Assembly (NCBI GenBank): GCA_015680685.1
Contig: MNCI01028922.1
Span: forward strand, 1,682-65,681
Length of the DNA: 64,000 bases
Reading direction: 5' to 3'
Source: Gnetum montanum
Lineage: Eukaryota; Streptophyta; Gnetopsida; Gnetales; Gnetaceae
Shown: positions 34,621 through 46,612 of the stretch, piece by piece
Layout: every line of letters starts with the position of its first letter
How positions within the stretch are numbered: position 1 is the first letter of the stretch
Position numbers and translations under genes: made by a program
Notes under the pieces: generated by a model
The model's input: the letters and a program-made list of their open reading frames with translations, nothing else
Told to the model about the DNA's origin: nothing
Databases searched by the model: none

Positions 34621-34870
34621 AACCTTAGCAAAGATCAAGTCAAAAAAAGACTCAAGCCCCTATTAGCTAGCTAAATATGTCCAAAACCAATGGTACCAGA
34701 TACCTGTTATTGACGATGTACTTATTTAGTAGTTTAAAGTTACAACATAATCTTGATAAGTCATATTTCTTCTTAGAAAATACCACTCTATCTCAATAAG
34801 AATATTTAAGGGATAATATGTAATCCTTCTCCACCAAACTTATTAACTACTTTCTTAGCTCCAGTAGCTC
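34621..34870 (-). pseudogene. Chromovirus RT, N-terminal half (element D)
   Basis: The minus strand reads VVFSKKKYDLSRLCCNFKLL then NKYIVNNRYLVPLVLDIF and, after stops, LDL, the expected order of the chromovirus RT fingers (KKKDGSLRxCIDYRxLNK, NRYPLP, SKIDL). The reading resumes at 27782 across element C. Several stops mark it as old. Confidence 0.8.
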
Positions 34871-35899
34871 AGGGATGATCATTCTATAAGATCACTATCA
34901 AGGCATAGTAGTTCCTAGCAACAACTCAATCATTGATCAGTGATCCATTATTCCAATAGTTCTTTAGGTAATTCCACCAACATTAGATCCTTATATCTTC
35001 TAGCACATTCTTAGTCTACACTCTCATCCACATAGAATTTTGATCTTCCATCTCTATTAAAACTACAAGAAATATCTATTGGCTTGGATCTCTAATAATT
35101 TATTTCGTCACTATGGGTAAGATAACCTAAGCTTCATAGATAGTATTAAGTTACTCCTGATGTAGAGGTCTTCAACACACAGGGTGAATTCTCATGCAAA
35201 ATATAAAGAACATCTAGGTATGGGGCAACCAACACATTTTCCTTCTTAAATAATTCTTAGCCAAGTAAAAGTTAGAAGAAATTCATAGTACTAAGAAATC
35301 TAGCCTTTCACTTGACTAGTTCACCTTCACATCCACATCTCTCATGACCCTCATGCATTTAATTGGATCAAAATTGACTAACTTGTAGGATGTCAAAGTT
35401 GGTTATACTCATAAATTATAAGTACGAGTAATTTCTAGTGAAAGAAAGTTGTGAATGAAACCTATGTCAACCCAAACATCTATTATCTTTCATGGAAAAT
35501 ACATTGAAATCATTTTTATGAAATACAAGTTGGATTTTTCCTTTAATTATTCTCCTTGGATATTCTATTGAACTATTCCCAAGCTCTTGGAAATTTTTCC
35601 AATTACTTGAAGGGACTCAATCTCTTTCTCACTTTCATTCATCTCAATTACTTGCAATCAAGCTTGCAAATGATATTAAAAGTGTTTAATTATCGATCAT
35701 TAGTTAGATCCCTTCTAGTTGATCATTGATTAGGAACTTGTGGACAATCTCAAGCAAAATGATTTCTAAAATAGATGAAACATTATACATTAGGATACTT
35801 GGAAGTATTGGTCATGAATCCTTCAAAGTGTGGAGACTTGTTCATAAATTGATCACAACCTTTAAAAGTCCATTTCTTCTCATTATTCTAGAAAGAATC
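34871..35899 (-). pseudogene. Chromovirus protease and zinc knuckle relic (element D)
   Basis: At 35439-35480 the frame reads DVWVDIGFIHNFLS, aligning with the chromovirus protease motif VDSGATHNFIS; the active-site DSG is DIG. At 35741-35782 it reads CFIYFRNHFA then a stop and DCPQ, aligning with the gag knuckle CFxCGGPHFARDCP with one Cys changed to Tyr. The order knuckle, protease, RT in minus direction is correct for a Ty3/gypsy element. Confidence 0.65.
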
Positions 35900-35929
35900 C
35901 TAAGAAGCAAGGATAACAATAAAATGTAG

Positions 35930-37080
35930 ACCCTAAAAGCCATCCTCAAAATTTCTTTCACCAAGTCCATCAAACCTGTCACTACATCTTTTATTATTTT
36001 GAAGTGCATCAACTCTATTCTTATCTTGCTTCTAGGACTTCAAATTACCGACTAGTCTGGTCACCAATTCATGTGCTTTTCTATATTTTGAGATCTTGTA
36101 AGTTTTGATCTCCTGCTAAGTCCAAGGTTATAGCTCATTAAAGAAGGGGAAAAACTTTGTTTTATTATCCATCACTAGAATTTTTAAGATCACTTTTTAG
36201 TATTCTCAAAGATAAACCTCTAACTTCCTAATATACTAAAGTTCTTTTAACTTCACCCAAGCTTTGTGAATGAAAGTGCCTAAGTAGAAGTTATCCACTA
36301 GAATAGTTTTAAGATCTCCCAGTCTCAACTAACCTTTCAGTTGTTTCTAACTTTATCTCTTGGATAATGCCAAGTCACAAGGTCTTAGTATATTCTCCTA
36401 GAAATTGGAAGTTATGCTAACCTTCATTTCCTCAATCTATTCAATCATATCAAAGAAGTGTTCCATCTTAAAAATGAAGGCATCCAAGAGATTATCATCA
36501 AGATCATCTTTGTAGACCTTAGGTTCTTTAGCTTGAGACTTGTATGTTAATCACCCTAAACCAAATGCAATTTCCTTTATTTGAATAGCCAACTAGTCCT
36601 CTAGTTTCTCATTCCTCTCCTTGAGCTTCATTACTACCTTTAAGATATTCATCCTTTGCAAGACATCACTCATTAGAACTTAGACATCATTAACAACATC
36701 CCTCATCTATTCCACCCAATTCCAGAGCATAAAATTCTAGTCTATGAAGAGCTTATTCTTAGCTCTCAAATTTAATTTATGAAGATATAGGACATCAAGA
36801 TTATTCATAAAATCATGTATCATTTTAACCTACTCCACCACTAGTAATTCATTATTATCATACTATCAATTTCAAGGAGCTACCACCACAACTCATATAT
36901 CTTAACAAGAAAGTAATCCTCATGATCCTTGATAGGCACCTCATCATCATCATTCAGGTCCTCATGTTTAGAGATCTCATCATATGCTTTATCATGCTCC
37001 TTCATATTATTATAAGAATCAAAACTAGTAGGAGCCTTGCTAGAGTAATAAATCTTCTTTCTCTTCTTCTTGTGTATCAT
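35930..37080 (-). pseudogene. Chromovirus gag relic (element D)
   Basis: A start MIHKKKRKKIYYSSKAPTSF at 37080 lies 63 bp after the PBS. Further in, LLDAFIFKMEHFFDMIE (about 36440-36520) matches the chromovirus gag pattern LDxFLxxMExYF, and KAWVKLKEL (about 36245-36275) the ARxxLRxLKQ pattern. An N-terminal heptad-like region lies at about 36560-36800. Stops occur throughout. Confidence 0.6.
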
Positions 37081-37143
37081 GGTTGATCAAGAGTTTTAAG
37101 TATCAAATCACAAACCATCACCAATCTTGAAATATAAACCTTA

Positions 37144-37155
37144 GCTTTGATACCA
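37144..37155 (-). promoter_or_regulatory. tRNA-Met-type primer binding site, element D
   Basis: The minus strand reads TGGTATCAAAGC, one base from the common plant PBS TGGTATCAGAGC that pairs with initiator tRNA-Met. It is followed by the gag start 63 bp on. Confidence 0.7.
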
Positions 37156-37157
37156 AG

Positions 37158-37906
37158 TGTAATGGTGTTACCCTTTAAAAACATCATTTAACACTACTCA
37201 AGAGTCCAAAAATAGCAATGAGAGAGGATGGAAACAAGGTAGACTATGCATCAAAGCCTAGAACACATGTATGCATATAATAGGAGCACACAACTTATTA
37301 GTCATTAGTTAGAGGTGCATCAAATACACTGTAGTAAATGAATATACAACTAGACTAATAAGATGACACACCCACACAAGAACACAAATAGGAGATACCA
37401 ATACCCTCAAAGAGCTAGGATGCACTTCTACTCTAATGTGTCTAGTCCTAAACCCCACTCAAAAGAGAATGGTAATGGCCCAAACTAAGGAGGTGAAGCC
37501 TTTCCAACAATCCTACATAACCTTATGGTAAGGTTCATAAAGGAATAAATTCCATGTAGTTTGATTAGTAATGGTTGACATAGCATGAATCTTAATAGGA
37601 TCTCTAGAGTCCTCTAGTCCTAATTCCAAAGGAAAACCACTATCGATATATCAATAAGAGATGTTTTCCTACATTGATATGTAGTTATTTTTCAACAATA
37701 AGAATATAACTATGATTTCTCTTTAGGAATTAAATATCATATTCTCAAAGATATTACTTTTAAATTACAACTTCTAGTGAAACCTAAATAATTAATTTAT
37801 TTCCTACAATATTAAATGTTTTTAGTTTATAAGCTCAAGTTAGAAAAGCTATCAACTTTTTTTGATGTTTATTTATTATCAATGTTGTCTTGCAGTGCCA
37901 TCTACA
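37158..37906 (-). repeat. Probable 5' LTR of element D
   Basis: The LTR edge next to the PBS is TGTAATGGTG on the plus strand. The distal end is placed at CTACA (37906) only because an unrelated LTR scrap begins at 37908. I found no second copy of this LTR in the window, so length and borders are tentative. No ORF of note is present. Confidence 0.4.
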
Positions 37907-37907
37907 A

Positions 37908-38010
37908 TGATGAGCAGTGGGATTCCCTACATTCAACCATAAAAATTACAAGCATTCACATGCAATCTGATTAAATTCTATGGATTAAACTAGTGTGATA
38001 TCTAGATTAT
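37908..38010 (-). repeat. Athila-type LTR fragment
   Basis: It begins TGATGAGCAGTGGGATTCCC and continues with catTCAACCATaaaaattacaag and ctagtgtgatatctagattatt, which resembles the U5 end of the F LTRs (53669 onward). Homology fades after about 38010. A fuzzy PBS-like stretch (tgtcttgcagtgcca) precedes it. Confidence 0.5.
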
Positions 38011-38674
38011 TAAGTATTGATAAATAAGTAGTGCTAATAGGAAGACCTTGATAAATAAGAAACCATAAGAAATACAAATTTTAAGAAATGTAGGAGTTCT
38101 TGAAATATCTTTTATTTAACTAATCCAAAAGTGGGATGATAATTGCATTTTCCTTAACATTTTTTATTATGAAGAACCATTTTAAAATAATCTAAATTAA
38201 CAACAATTTTTTGTGAGATCTTAGGAACAAATATTTCTTTTTCCTTAGTCATTAAAGAAATATTTGATATTAATTTTCCTAGAATATTCCTCAAAAGTAT
38301 ATTTTATTGGATAGTAGTAAAAGAAATGAGTGGACTAAATATTGCAACATTAGTAGAAGAAAAAATTGCATGATCTGTATCATCTGTAAAAAATACCTTG
38401 GCGGCATCTAAACCATTTGTAGGAGAAACCTTAGTAGTATTTGTAGTAGCTTGGTGCTAACATACTTGCATGGCTTTTTCCACAACATAGAAGGACATGA
38501 ATTAAGCATATGACCTTCTCAATGATAATAGTGACATGACTTTGAAAGGTTATAATAAACAACCTTCTACACATAATCAATTTTTCTAGCATGTAAAAGA
38601 ATTTCTTGCTTAAGTGAATCAACATCCACATTAATCATATATTGAATTCTATGGAAACCACTAATTTTAGGTAT
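38011..38674 (-). pseudogene. Degenerate stretch with CCHC zinc-knuckle relic
   Basis: At about 38491-38540 the minus strand reads CHYYH, a stop, EGHMLNSCP, which fits a retroelement gag knuckle (C-x2-C-x4-H-x4-C) with the second Cys changed to Tyr. Flanking codons include SLKQEILLHARKIDYV. The superfamily cannot be fixed. The rest is AT-rich with nothing readable. Confidence 0.4.
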
Positions 38675-38679
38675 GATTT

Positions 38680-39561
38680 TGATGAACCATATTTGGCCTA
38701 GCTCCAATATCAAACATTTGATATTAGAGCCCTAATATCAAATACATGATATCAGGTCTTAAGATGATATGTTAGACATTTGATATCACAAGGTCTATGC
38801 CGGTCTATAAATATAGCACTTGGGCACACAATTTGGGCATAAATTTTTGTCATAACATAGTAGAGCTCTTGCAATTTCTTTTCTCCAAAGTTAGAATATT
38901 TTCCAAAGTGCCCACAGTAGAAGTCATCGAGTGTATGGAACTTTATTTGAGCACTGTTGTACCTAAGCACAGTAGTGTGTGTGACAATAAAGATGAGCTT
39001 TCTGATCAAACCTTGTAGCACCTTGGCTAGCTTAAATATTTTATTCATGCATTTAATGTTTTGTGAAATTTCATTTAATACTACAAAGTAATTAAGCTAA
39101 AGTAAGCTAGCTAGATTAAATTGTAGTTAATTAAGCACATAAGTATGATCGCTTCAAGCATGCGCATAACACTTGGTAATCCCAACAACACTTAATGTTT
39201 AGTAACCCAATAGCATTATATGTGTTTAGGATATGTATGAAAAGTGGGACCGAGTACTTATGTTAGGATAGTTAGTGGTAAATTAGCCATTAGATTATTT
39301 AAAGTGGTTCATAAATTGAGTTTCAACTTGTTAATCATAGATGAATAAAATATAAAATAATAAAAATCATGTGCCTTAATTACACTTAATCATACAACTA
39401 AGCTCCATAGGTGTAGTTGGAAGGAAAATGATCATCACAATTAGATTTCACTTGCTCGAATTAGTGTGCTTAGGAACTTAAGGTCTATAGAATTCAACTA
39501 AATCATGTGTGAATGCTTGTGATTCGTATGGTTGGGCATAGAGGTAACTCATTGCTCATCA
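38680..39561 (+). repeat. Element E 5' LTR, 882 bp
   Basis: It starts TGATGAACC and ends GCTCATCA. TATA box CTATAAATAT at 38805-38814. The U3 end (about 38700-38790) has an array of ATATCA/TGATAT motifs like that of G and unlike B, F and H. Confidence 0.8.
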
Positions 39562-39582
39562 TTAGCATCATTTTCAGGGACC
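39562..39582 (+). promoter_or_regulatory. Degenerate primer binding site, element E
   Basis: ttagcatcattttcagggacc aligns with TTGGCACCATTGCTGGGGACT of the related elements, with several mutations. Confidence 0.5.
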
Positions 39583-39723
39583 TTTTTATTATTATGTGTG
39601 CTATCTAGGACTTAGTAAAAAATTATTTGAGATCAATAAAATGAATCCTAAAGTCATATCATACATTAAAATACCTACAACAACTTTAAGACACACACTA
39701 CATTTCCTGTTTTCTAATACAAG

Positions 39724-41620
39724 ATGTCTTCTTCTCATAGGAGTGATTCTCCATCCAAGTCTAATGAAGCAAATCAGTAGGTTCCCCAACAATAATGAGT
39801 GGTATATGCTCATCCTAATGAGTATGTCCCCAATTTCACCTTCTTCCTACACTAGGATGAACTGCTACAATGGCATGACATAGAGGGCAACATCATGTTG
39901 CCACTAATTGATCCATTCCTTCAATGCTCCAACATACTATTATGTTGTTGGGAATCCAAGGGCTTCATGCTAAATATGTAATGTAAAATAGTGATGCTAA
40001 GGATTATCATCACACTGATGCACAACATCTAAGGGATCAAGAACTAGAGCAATGTTATGAATCTGTGAAGGGGAAGTGGCCTAATGATTTCCCATTCCTG
40101 ACATACCACAAAGATGGTGGAGAATCCTTCTCTAGGGGTTTTCCATTCAGAGAGACTCCTTTCTTTGAATTTGGTGAAGGAGGTCAAAACTAGAACCTGT
40201 AATACATTATTCATAATCCTGGTTCTAGCAAGAACAAATCCAATGACAAAGGGGGATCCAAGGAGGAGAGTCATGGCAAGGATGCAGACAAGAAACATGA
40301 TCATGATCATGATCGTGACCACCAAAGAGGGGGCAGCAAGCACTATGAGGATGCTAGCCCTCCTTTCTCTTCACCTTCATCATCATCTTCTTCCTCTTTT
40401 AGCTCTAAACACAACCATAGTAGGTGTGATTGTCATGGAGGTGACCAACAAGACCAAGATGATTGTAGGGACTATCAAGCGAGTCAAGACCTAGGGTGCA
40501 AACATTCAAGAAAGGTCCATCACCATGAACAAAGAGGCAGCATAGGGCTTAGTAGGCACCATAATCATGGCCTTGATAAGCTTTTTCTCACTACCTAGAG
40601 CATGCTAAACATTACAGAGGCAATGAGAATTCCTACAAGGCACATAAAGGATAGTCAAATCAAGAGGCTAGACTTGAACAATATCCCTAGGTTCAAAGGG
40701 GGATATAACCCAGATTTGCAAATTCATCTTTAGGCTTTCCATAATGCTTTTTTCTTACAAAATATAGAAAATGATTACCAAAAGCTTAAGTTGTTCCCCA
40801 CGACACTCATTAAAGAAGTAGAAATCTGGTACCAATTCTTAAAATTGGAATCCATTAGATGGTGGAGTACAATGCTCGAACTATTCAATGATAAATATTA
40901 GACATACTCCCAAGTGTCCAACTTGAGAAGGCATATCCAAGGATGGAAACAAGGGACATATGAATCCATGGATGCCACCATGGGCTAATATTATTCTATA
41001 TTACACAAATTTCCTGGCCATGGTTATTCTCAACAAGAACAACTTCATCATATCATAGATGGGCTCTGATCAGAAATGATGAGAACTCTTGGAGTCTATG
41101 CCCAAGGATAATTGCCAAAATTAGGAGCCCATCAAATCCAATGGTTGATCAAGAAGGTAGAAAAAGAAGAAGGAGAGTTGAGGAAACACAAAATTTTAGA
41201 AGAATACAATTGCGATCCTTCCATTTGTAAGAGGGAGGTTCAATTTTGTGGTAGTGAGGAGGAATCATCATTTAATAAGGTGGTGAACTAGAAAATCTTG
41301 TCGATTCAAAAATTTACCTCTAAAATTTCAAACAAGGTAGATTAGTAATGGGACTCTATGGATAGTAGATTTCATGCTACCTTGAAAATTACTAAAGAGT
41401 CCAAAGAACAAAGTACTAATCGTGAGTGCAAGAGGCAAAAAGAAGCTAAACGTGTCAATCAAAGGGGTAAGGATAAAATTGCTATAGTAGAGAAAGTTGC
41501 AAAAACTGAATCAAACAATGATGGTGGATGTAAAATCTTCCAATATGAATATCCTAAGAGATATTTCCCCATTGTGTCACACTTACAAGAGTTTTGGGTG
41601 TATGTTGTAAATCGATGACT
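39724..41620 (+). pseudogene. Gag, element E
   Basis: The frame begins MSSSHRSDSPSKSNE at 39724 and shows HPNEYVPNFTFFLH, the Asp/His-rich and Ser-rich stretch near 40260-40410, and LNNIPRFKGGYNPD-like capsid sequence near 40675. The C-terminal part (41358-41618) has CKIFQYEYPKRYF in place of CKICQYDHPKGCC, so the zinc knuckle is broken. Many stops are present. Confidence 0.7.
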
Positions 41621-42831
41621 AGCAAAAAGGAAAAAAACCAGAAGAGTACCTTATCTTCAAGGCAAGCCTAGGCAATTCCATTAGCAATAATAGTATTATC
41701 CAAGTGGAACTCCACTACAACCATACGAGTAGTATCAACAATTACAACAACCATAATCATGGGCACTACCACTACCAAGGAAAAAATACCCTTACAGATA
41801 GTTAGATCCATATGGGTATTATGTTCAATAACCCCTATCTCCACATGACTCTTCCAACCACATTTCTTCTTTCCAACATCACTAATACTCTCTCGAATAT
41901 TATTGAACTCATTCTCCACATTCAAGGAGGGATACCACTTTTTATCCTTATCCTCCTCCTATTCCTACATCTATTCCTCCATCCTCAACATAACTACTAC
42001 CTACTCCATCTATGTATGGTAAACTTCCAGCCCTAGTTCAAAAATGCAACACTACCAAGGTCATCAATCCATAACTAGTTCATCAACAGAGTGGTTTAAA
42101 CACTAGATCATGGAAAAAACCTTTTTTCTAATCCAACAATCCACCTAAGCCCTCACATACACATGCAGCTAACAACACTACTTCTCCTTCTCTCTCCACA
42201 TCTTATTCCTTCAAGTCCCCTTCAAACCAAATACTACCCAAAATCCATTTGGTTATGCTCACTCATGTTGTATCTGATTGGATTTGGGCTAGGAACCTTC
42301 CCAAGAAATTAGCTAATCTTGGAAGTCTTTTTATCTATTTGTAGATTACTAGGAATGAATCATGTAAAGCTCTTCCTGATTCAAGTTCTAGTGTGAATTT
42401 GATTTCTCATGAGATGTATACTTCTTGGAACCTACCACCCCTCAAGAAGAGTAATATCTGATTGGAATTGTTAGACTATCCCATTACTATTTCATTGGAA
42501 ATGGTAAAAGACATTGTCTATGGGTGGTCTTATCCTACTAAGTTCCTAGTAATCAAGGTTGGGAACTATAAAGGGGACTTTCCAATCATCATAGGAAGGG
42601 CATGGCTAAGAACTATTGATGCAAAAATGGGCATAAGAGATATTTTCCTAGAGATATCTAAAGAATCCTAAAGTAGATATTCAAAGGTATCTATACATAG
42701 TAGCCACAAAGAAAGAGACCACCCAGTGATTGACCACTGATCTTGAAAGCAACACAATGTGCATGGAACCTAATAAGAGCCTGACATGCACTTATGTTAC
42801 ATGCATGAATGAACTAGAGCAAGTTCATCAC
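41621..42831 (+). pseudogene. Linker and protease, element E, cut by G
   Basis: The protease-like core reads LPDSSSSVNLISHEMYTSWN (from about 42372) and, in the open frame 42462-42671, LLDYPITISLEMVKDIVYGW, DFPIIIGRAWLRTID and IFLEISKES. As in A, the site is Asp-Ser-Ser. The reading ends at NELEQVHH next to the G insertion. Confidence 0.65.
42827..42831. repeat. Presumed target site duplication of element G, left copy
   Basis: ATCAC directly precedes the G LTR. The right copy would be outside the window, so this is unconfirmed. Confidence 0.4.
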
Positions 42832-43669
42832 TAATGAGTGGCAAAGTACCCCTACACTTAACCATACAAATACAAGCCTTATGTGTGATCCAGTCGAACT
42901 CCAAGGACTAAGTTCTTATGCACCTTCACAAAACAAGGATGGGTTCAGTGATCATTGTCTTCCCAAGCTTACTCATATGGCACGATTGTATGGTTAAGTA
43001 AACTTGAGGTATATGATTTTTATTCTTTTTATGTTTATGTCTTGGTGCTAAAAGGGAGAAGTAAAATAATTAACTAATTTAATTTAACTAATCCTCTAGG
43101 TTCTAACTAGTCCTAACACCAGCATCCATTCCCACTCTCCATACACATCTTGAACCAGTGTAACACTACTGGGGTTACCAAATGCTAATCATTAATAGGT
43201 TACCAAGTGTTCCATGTATGCTCGAAGTGGTCGTATTGAGTGTGCTTACTTGTGAAAATTAACAAACCAATAAAAACAACATCAATTAACTAACAAAAGC
43301 ATTAAATAACTATAAATAGCATTAAATGCAATAGATAAGCTATTTTGAATGCTGCAAGGTTTATCACAAAGTTTGTCTTTATTCTGGACATAAGGTGTGC
43401 TCAGGTACACAATGCTCGAATAAAGATCCATTCACTTTATGAATCCTACTGTAGGCACTCAAAAATAATTCTAACTCTAGAAAGGAAAAACTACAAGAGT
43501 TTGGGTAAGGAACTAAGAAACTAATGCCAAAACCAAGTGCGCTCACCTCTTATTTATAGGCAATGAGACAAGTCCCAATATCGGATGTCCAATATTGCTT
43601 GGTAGGCTACGATAGCACAAACCTGATATCAGGGATCTAATATTGTGGTCTTGATTTCGTAGTTCATCA
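42832..43669 (-). repeat. Element G 3' LTR, 838 bp
   Basis: It starts TAATGAGTGGCAAAG and ends TTCATCA. TATA box on the minus strand at 43550-43559. The U3 motif block at about 43578-43660 consists of ATATCGG and GATATCAGG-type repeats. Confidence 0.85.
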
Positions 43670-43902
43670 TACCCCCATGACTGAATGAAAACTCATCCTC
43701 AAGTTCCTTGCAAAATATTGAGAAGGTATGGGATTATTGACATGGAGTGACAAACTCATAGTTCCCAGTGAACAGATCGACAAATATATTACAACATTGG
43801 TGTTCATACCCATTGTGGTGAACAATGTACATAAATGGCATCCAGACATTTATTTGACAGTTTGGAGAGAAAAGAGAGAAGAAAATGAGGTGCATCGCTA
43901 CC
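43667..43902 (-). pseudogene. Env-position small ORF, element G copy, 3' part
   Basis: The frame reads VNNPIPSQYFARNLRMSFHS and ends VMGV with its stop on the LTR TGA at 43667-43669. Upstream it contains MGMNTNVVIY. Element H is inserted within this ORF; the 5' part continues at 50847-50970 up to a splice-acceptor-like TGTGTGTGTAG. Confidence 0.45.
43670..43681 (-). promoter_or_regulatory. Polypurine tract of element G
   Basis: The minus strand reads GTCATGGGGGTA, the consensus form of the family, directly before TGATGA. Confidence 0.8.
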
Positions 43903-43907
43903 CATGT
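43903..43907. repeat. Target site duplication of element H, left copy
   Basis: CATGT, repeated at 50842-50846. Confidence 0.9.
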
Positions 43908-44566
43908 TGATGAGCTATGATATCGCATCCACAATATCACATCCACCCTGCGATATCATGTAAACGATATTGCATCTCACCTCAATTTCTATAAATAAGA
44001 GGTGGCTTCCCTTGTTCTAGGCTGTTAGACGTAGACCCTTAGCTAAACTCTTGCAGTTTTACCATTCTAGAGTTAGAATAATTTTTGTGTGCCCACAGTA
44101 GAAGTCCTAAAGTGAATGGATCTTTATTCGAGCAAATTGTACCTGAGCACACATTTGTGTATGGAAATAAAGATGAACTTTATGATAAACCTTGTAGCAT
44201 ACAAATTAAGCTAAATAGTAATTATTTATTATTGAATGTTTAAATGCTTTCCTAGTTAATTAATCTCCCTCTTAACCCTTGACTCTCCTAGTTAAGTACA
44301 CTTAGTACGATCACTTCGAGCATGTGTGTAGCACTTGGTAACCCAGTAACGATTAGCGTTTGGTAATCCCAGTAGTGTTGCACTGGTTCAGGATGTGTGC
44401 AGCAAGTGGGAACGGATACTGGTGTTAGGAACAGTTGGAACTTGATTAGTGAATAGTTAATGAAAGTTAGTCCTTTAGTTCTCTTTACCTTCCCCTACTA
44501 GCATAAGACATTAAAAAGATAAAAGTTATAAAAATCATATACCTCAAGCTTACTTAACCATACAAC
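43908..44566 (+). repeat. Element H 5' LTR, cut by gap
   Basis: It starts TGATGAGCTATGATATCGC. TATA box CTATAAATAA at 43989-43998. GATATC/CGATAT palindromes occupy 43919-43975. The distal about 150 bp, present in the 3' LTR, fall in the N-run. Confidence 0.85.
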
Positions 44567-44651
44567 NNNNNNNNNNNNNNNNNNNNNNNNNNNNNNNNNN
44601 NNNNNNNNNNNNNNNNNNNNNNNNNNNNNNNNNNNNNNNNNNNNNNNNNNN
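44567..44651. other. Assembly gap (85 N)
   Basis: By comparison with the 3' LTR of H and the leader of B, the gap should hold the end of the LTR, the PBS and about 140 bp of leader. This is about 300 bp, more than the 85 N shown. Confidence 0.9.
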
Positions 44652-44652
44652 A

Positions 44653-46612
44653 ATGTCTTCTTCTTCACATAAGAGCATTTCATTGCCTAGGACTAACAAG
44701 AGAAAATTAGTGACATAACACATGTAACCAAGATCCGCTAGTTCCTCAATAATTCCATGTGATATATTCATCATGATGAGTATGTACCTAACTTTACCTT
44801 TAATCTCCATCAAGATGAACAACTACATTGAAGAGACTTTGAGGGTAACATAGTGTTGCCTTAGGATCGATCAATCCCCAACATGCTTCTTCGTGCTCTC
44901 ACACGAATAGGCATGCCACATTTATACGTGGAGTACGTTGCATGCGATCATGACACAAGGGACTATCATCCCACAAAAGTGCAACATCAAAGGGACTTAT
45001 GACAGGAGAGTCACCACACATCCTTGAAGGGTAAATGGCCCCATAACGTCCCACACGTCTTAAGCAAAATTGGGGATGGTGAACCTACTTCAATAGGTTC
45101 CCCACCAAATGATGTTCTTCCTCCTAACAATGGTTAGGAGGTGATGTATCAGAACCTTCACTCCACGATTCACAACCCTAGTTTTGATCCCCATGAACAC
45201 AAAGTGTTTAATGAGGGAACACAAACACATGATAAGGGCAAACGTTTTGATCATAATCACGATCAAGGCCATGACCGCCAAAGAGAATGTAGAAAACACC
45301 ATCATGGCAATGGTTCTCCTTCTTCTTCACCTTCATCATCACATTCATCCTCTCCTTCTGTATCCAAACGCAGCCATAAGGAAACCAATTATGAGGATAA
45401 AGGGAAGTAGAGTGAAAAGCAGTGATGAGACAGTCGAGAATGAGGACGAGGGCACTCTAAGGAATCAAGGCATGGAAGAAGGGAGAGTAGGGAACCACGT
45501 AGACATCATAGACACTATGAATGAGATGACCATGAAGAACCCCTACTCGTGACTAGAAGCATGTTAGATATCACAGAGGCCTTAAGAGTTCCCACAAGGA
45601 ACCAAAAGGATAGTAGGATCAAGAGATTAGACATGAACAACATCCCACGATTTGAAGGGGGATACAACGCTAATCCTCAAAATCATTTGCAAGAATTCCA
45701 TGATGCATGTTCCTTGCAAAACATAGAGAACAAGTGGAAAAAATTGAAGTTGTTCCCAAGGACATTGATGAAAGAAGTAGAAAGCTAGTACTAGTCCTTA
45801 GAATAGGAATCCATTTGGAGGTGGAGTACAATGTTAGAACTATTTAATGATAAGTACCAAATGTACTCCTGAGTGTCTAACCTATGAAAGAAAATCCAAG
45901 GATGGAAGCAGAGAAATCATGAACCCTTGGATGCTGCCATGGGCTGCTATTACGCACTATTACATCGTTGCCTTGGCGTTGGTTATTCATAGCAGGATCA
46001 ACTACGCCATCTCGTAGATGGACTAAGGCATGAAACAAGGAGAGCCCTTGGAACATATGCCCATGGGAGATTATCAGAGCTTAGGTCCCATTAGGTTCAT
46101 AGCCTACTAGAGCAAGAAGCCAAGGAAGAAGGGGAGCTACATAATAGAGAAAGTATAGAAGAGTACAACCGAGATCCTTCCCTCCAAAAAAGGGGAGTGA
46201 GATTCTATGAGGAGGAAGAAGAGTCACCACTCAAAGAGATGGTGAATAGGAAAACCTTGCCACTCCAAAAATTGACAACAGAAGTGTTGCCAAATGTAGA
46301 TCAAATGTGGGACTCCCTGGATAGTAGGTTTGAAACTGTTCTCAAAATTGTAGAGGAGTCTAGGGAGTGAGGTAGTGACCACAACAAAAAGAAAAAGAGA
46401 GAAGTGGAAAATGCACGTAACAAGGGTAAGCGAAAAATGGCCATCACTAAAGAGGTTGTGGATCTAGATATGGACAATGATACTGAATGTGAGCTATGCC
46501 AATAGGACCATCCTAAGGAATGTTGCCCAGTGATCTCACACATACAAGAGTCTGGGGTCTATGCACTCAACCAACGACTTAATAAATGGCAAGCACCTTG
46601 ACGGTTACCTTA
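44653..46612 (+). pseudogene. Gag, element H
   Basis: A start MSSSSHKSISLPRTN lies just after the gap. The main frame (from 45141) is continuous to about 46600 with stops: MMYQNLHSTIHNPSFDPHEH, a His/Asp/Arg-rich then Ser-rich stretch, NIPRFEGGYNANPQNHLQEF, HLVDGLRHETRRALGTYA, FYEEEEESPLKEMVNRKTL, and the knuckle CELCQ, a stop, DHPKECC. It ends YALNQ. Several stops replace Gln or Trp codons. Confidence 0.75.

Larger units (their letters stand above)
38680..42831 (+). mobile_element. Element E: Athila-like element, plus strand, interrupted by G
   Basis: 5' LTR (38680-39561), degenerate PBS, gag and protease are in order on the plus strand. The sequence then stops at 42831, where the 3' LTR of G begins, in the middle of the gag-pol frame (NELEQVHH). 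RT, integrase and 3' LTR should therefore continue beyond the far end of G, outside the window. E is the host of the G/H/F nest. Confidence 0.8.

Noticed and set aside
37891-37907. tgtcttgcagtgcca as the PBS of the LTR scrap at 37908
   Set aside because: The match to the family PBS is weak, needs an inserted block of several bases, and no gag follows on the expected side.
44498-44822. ORFs running through the N-run
   Set aside because: They are artefacts of translating N; the region is LTR, leader and the start of gag of H.
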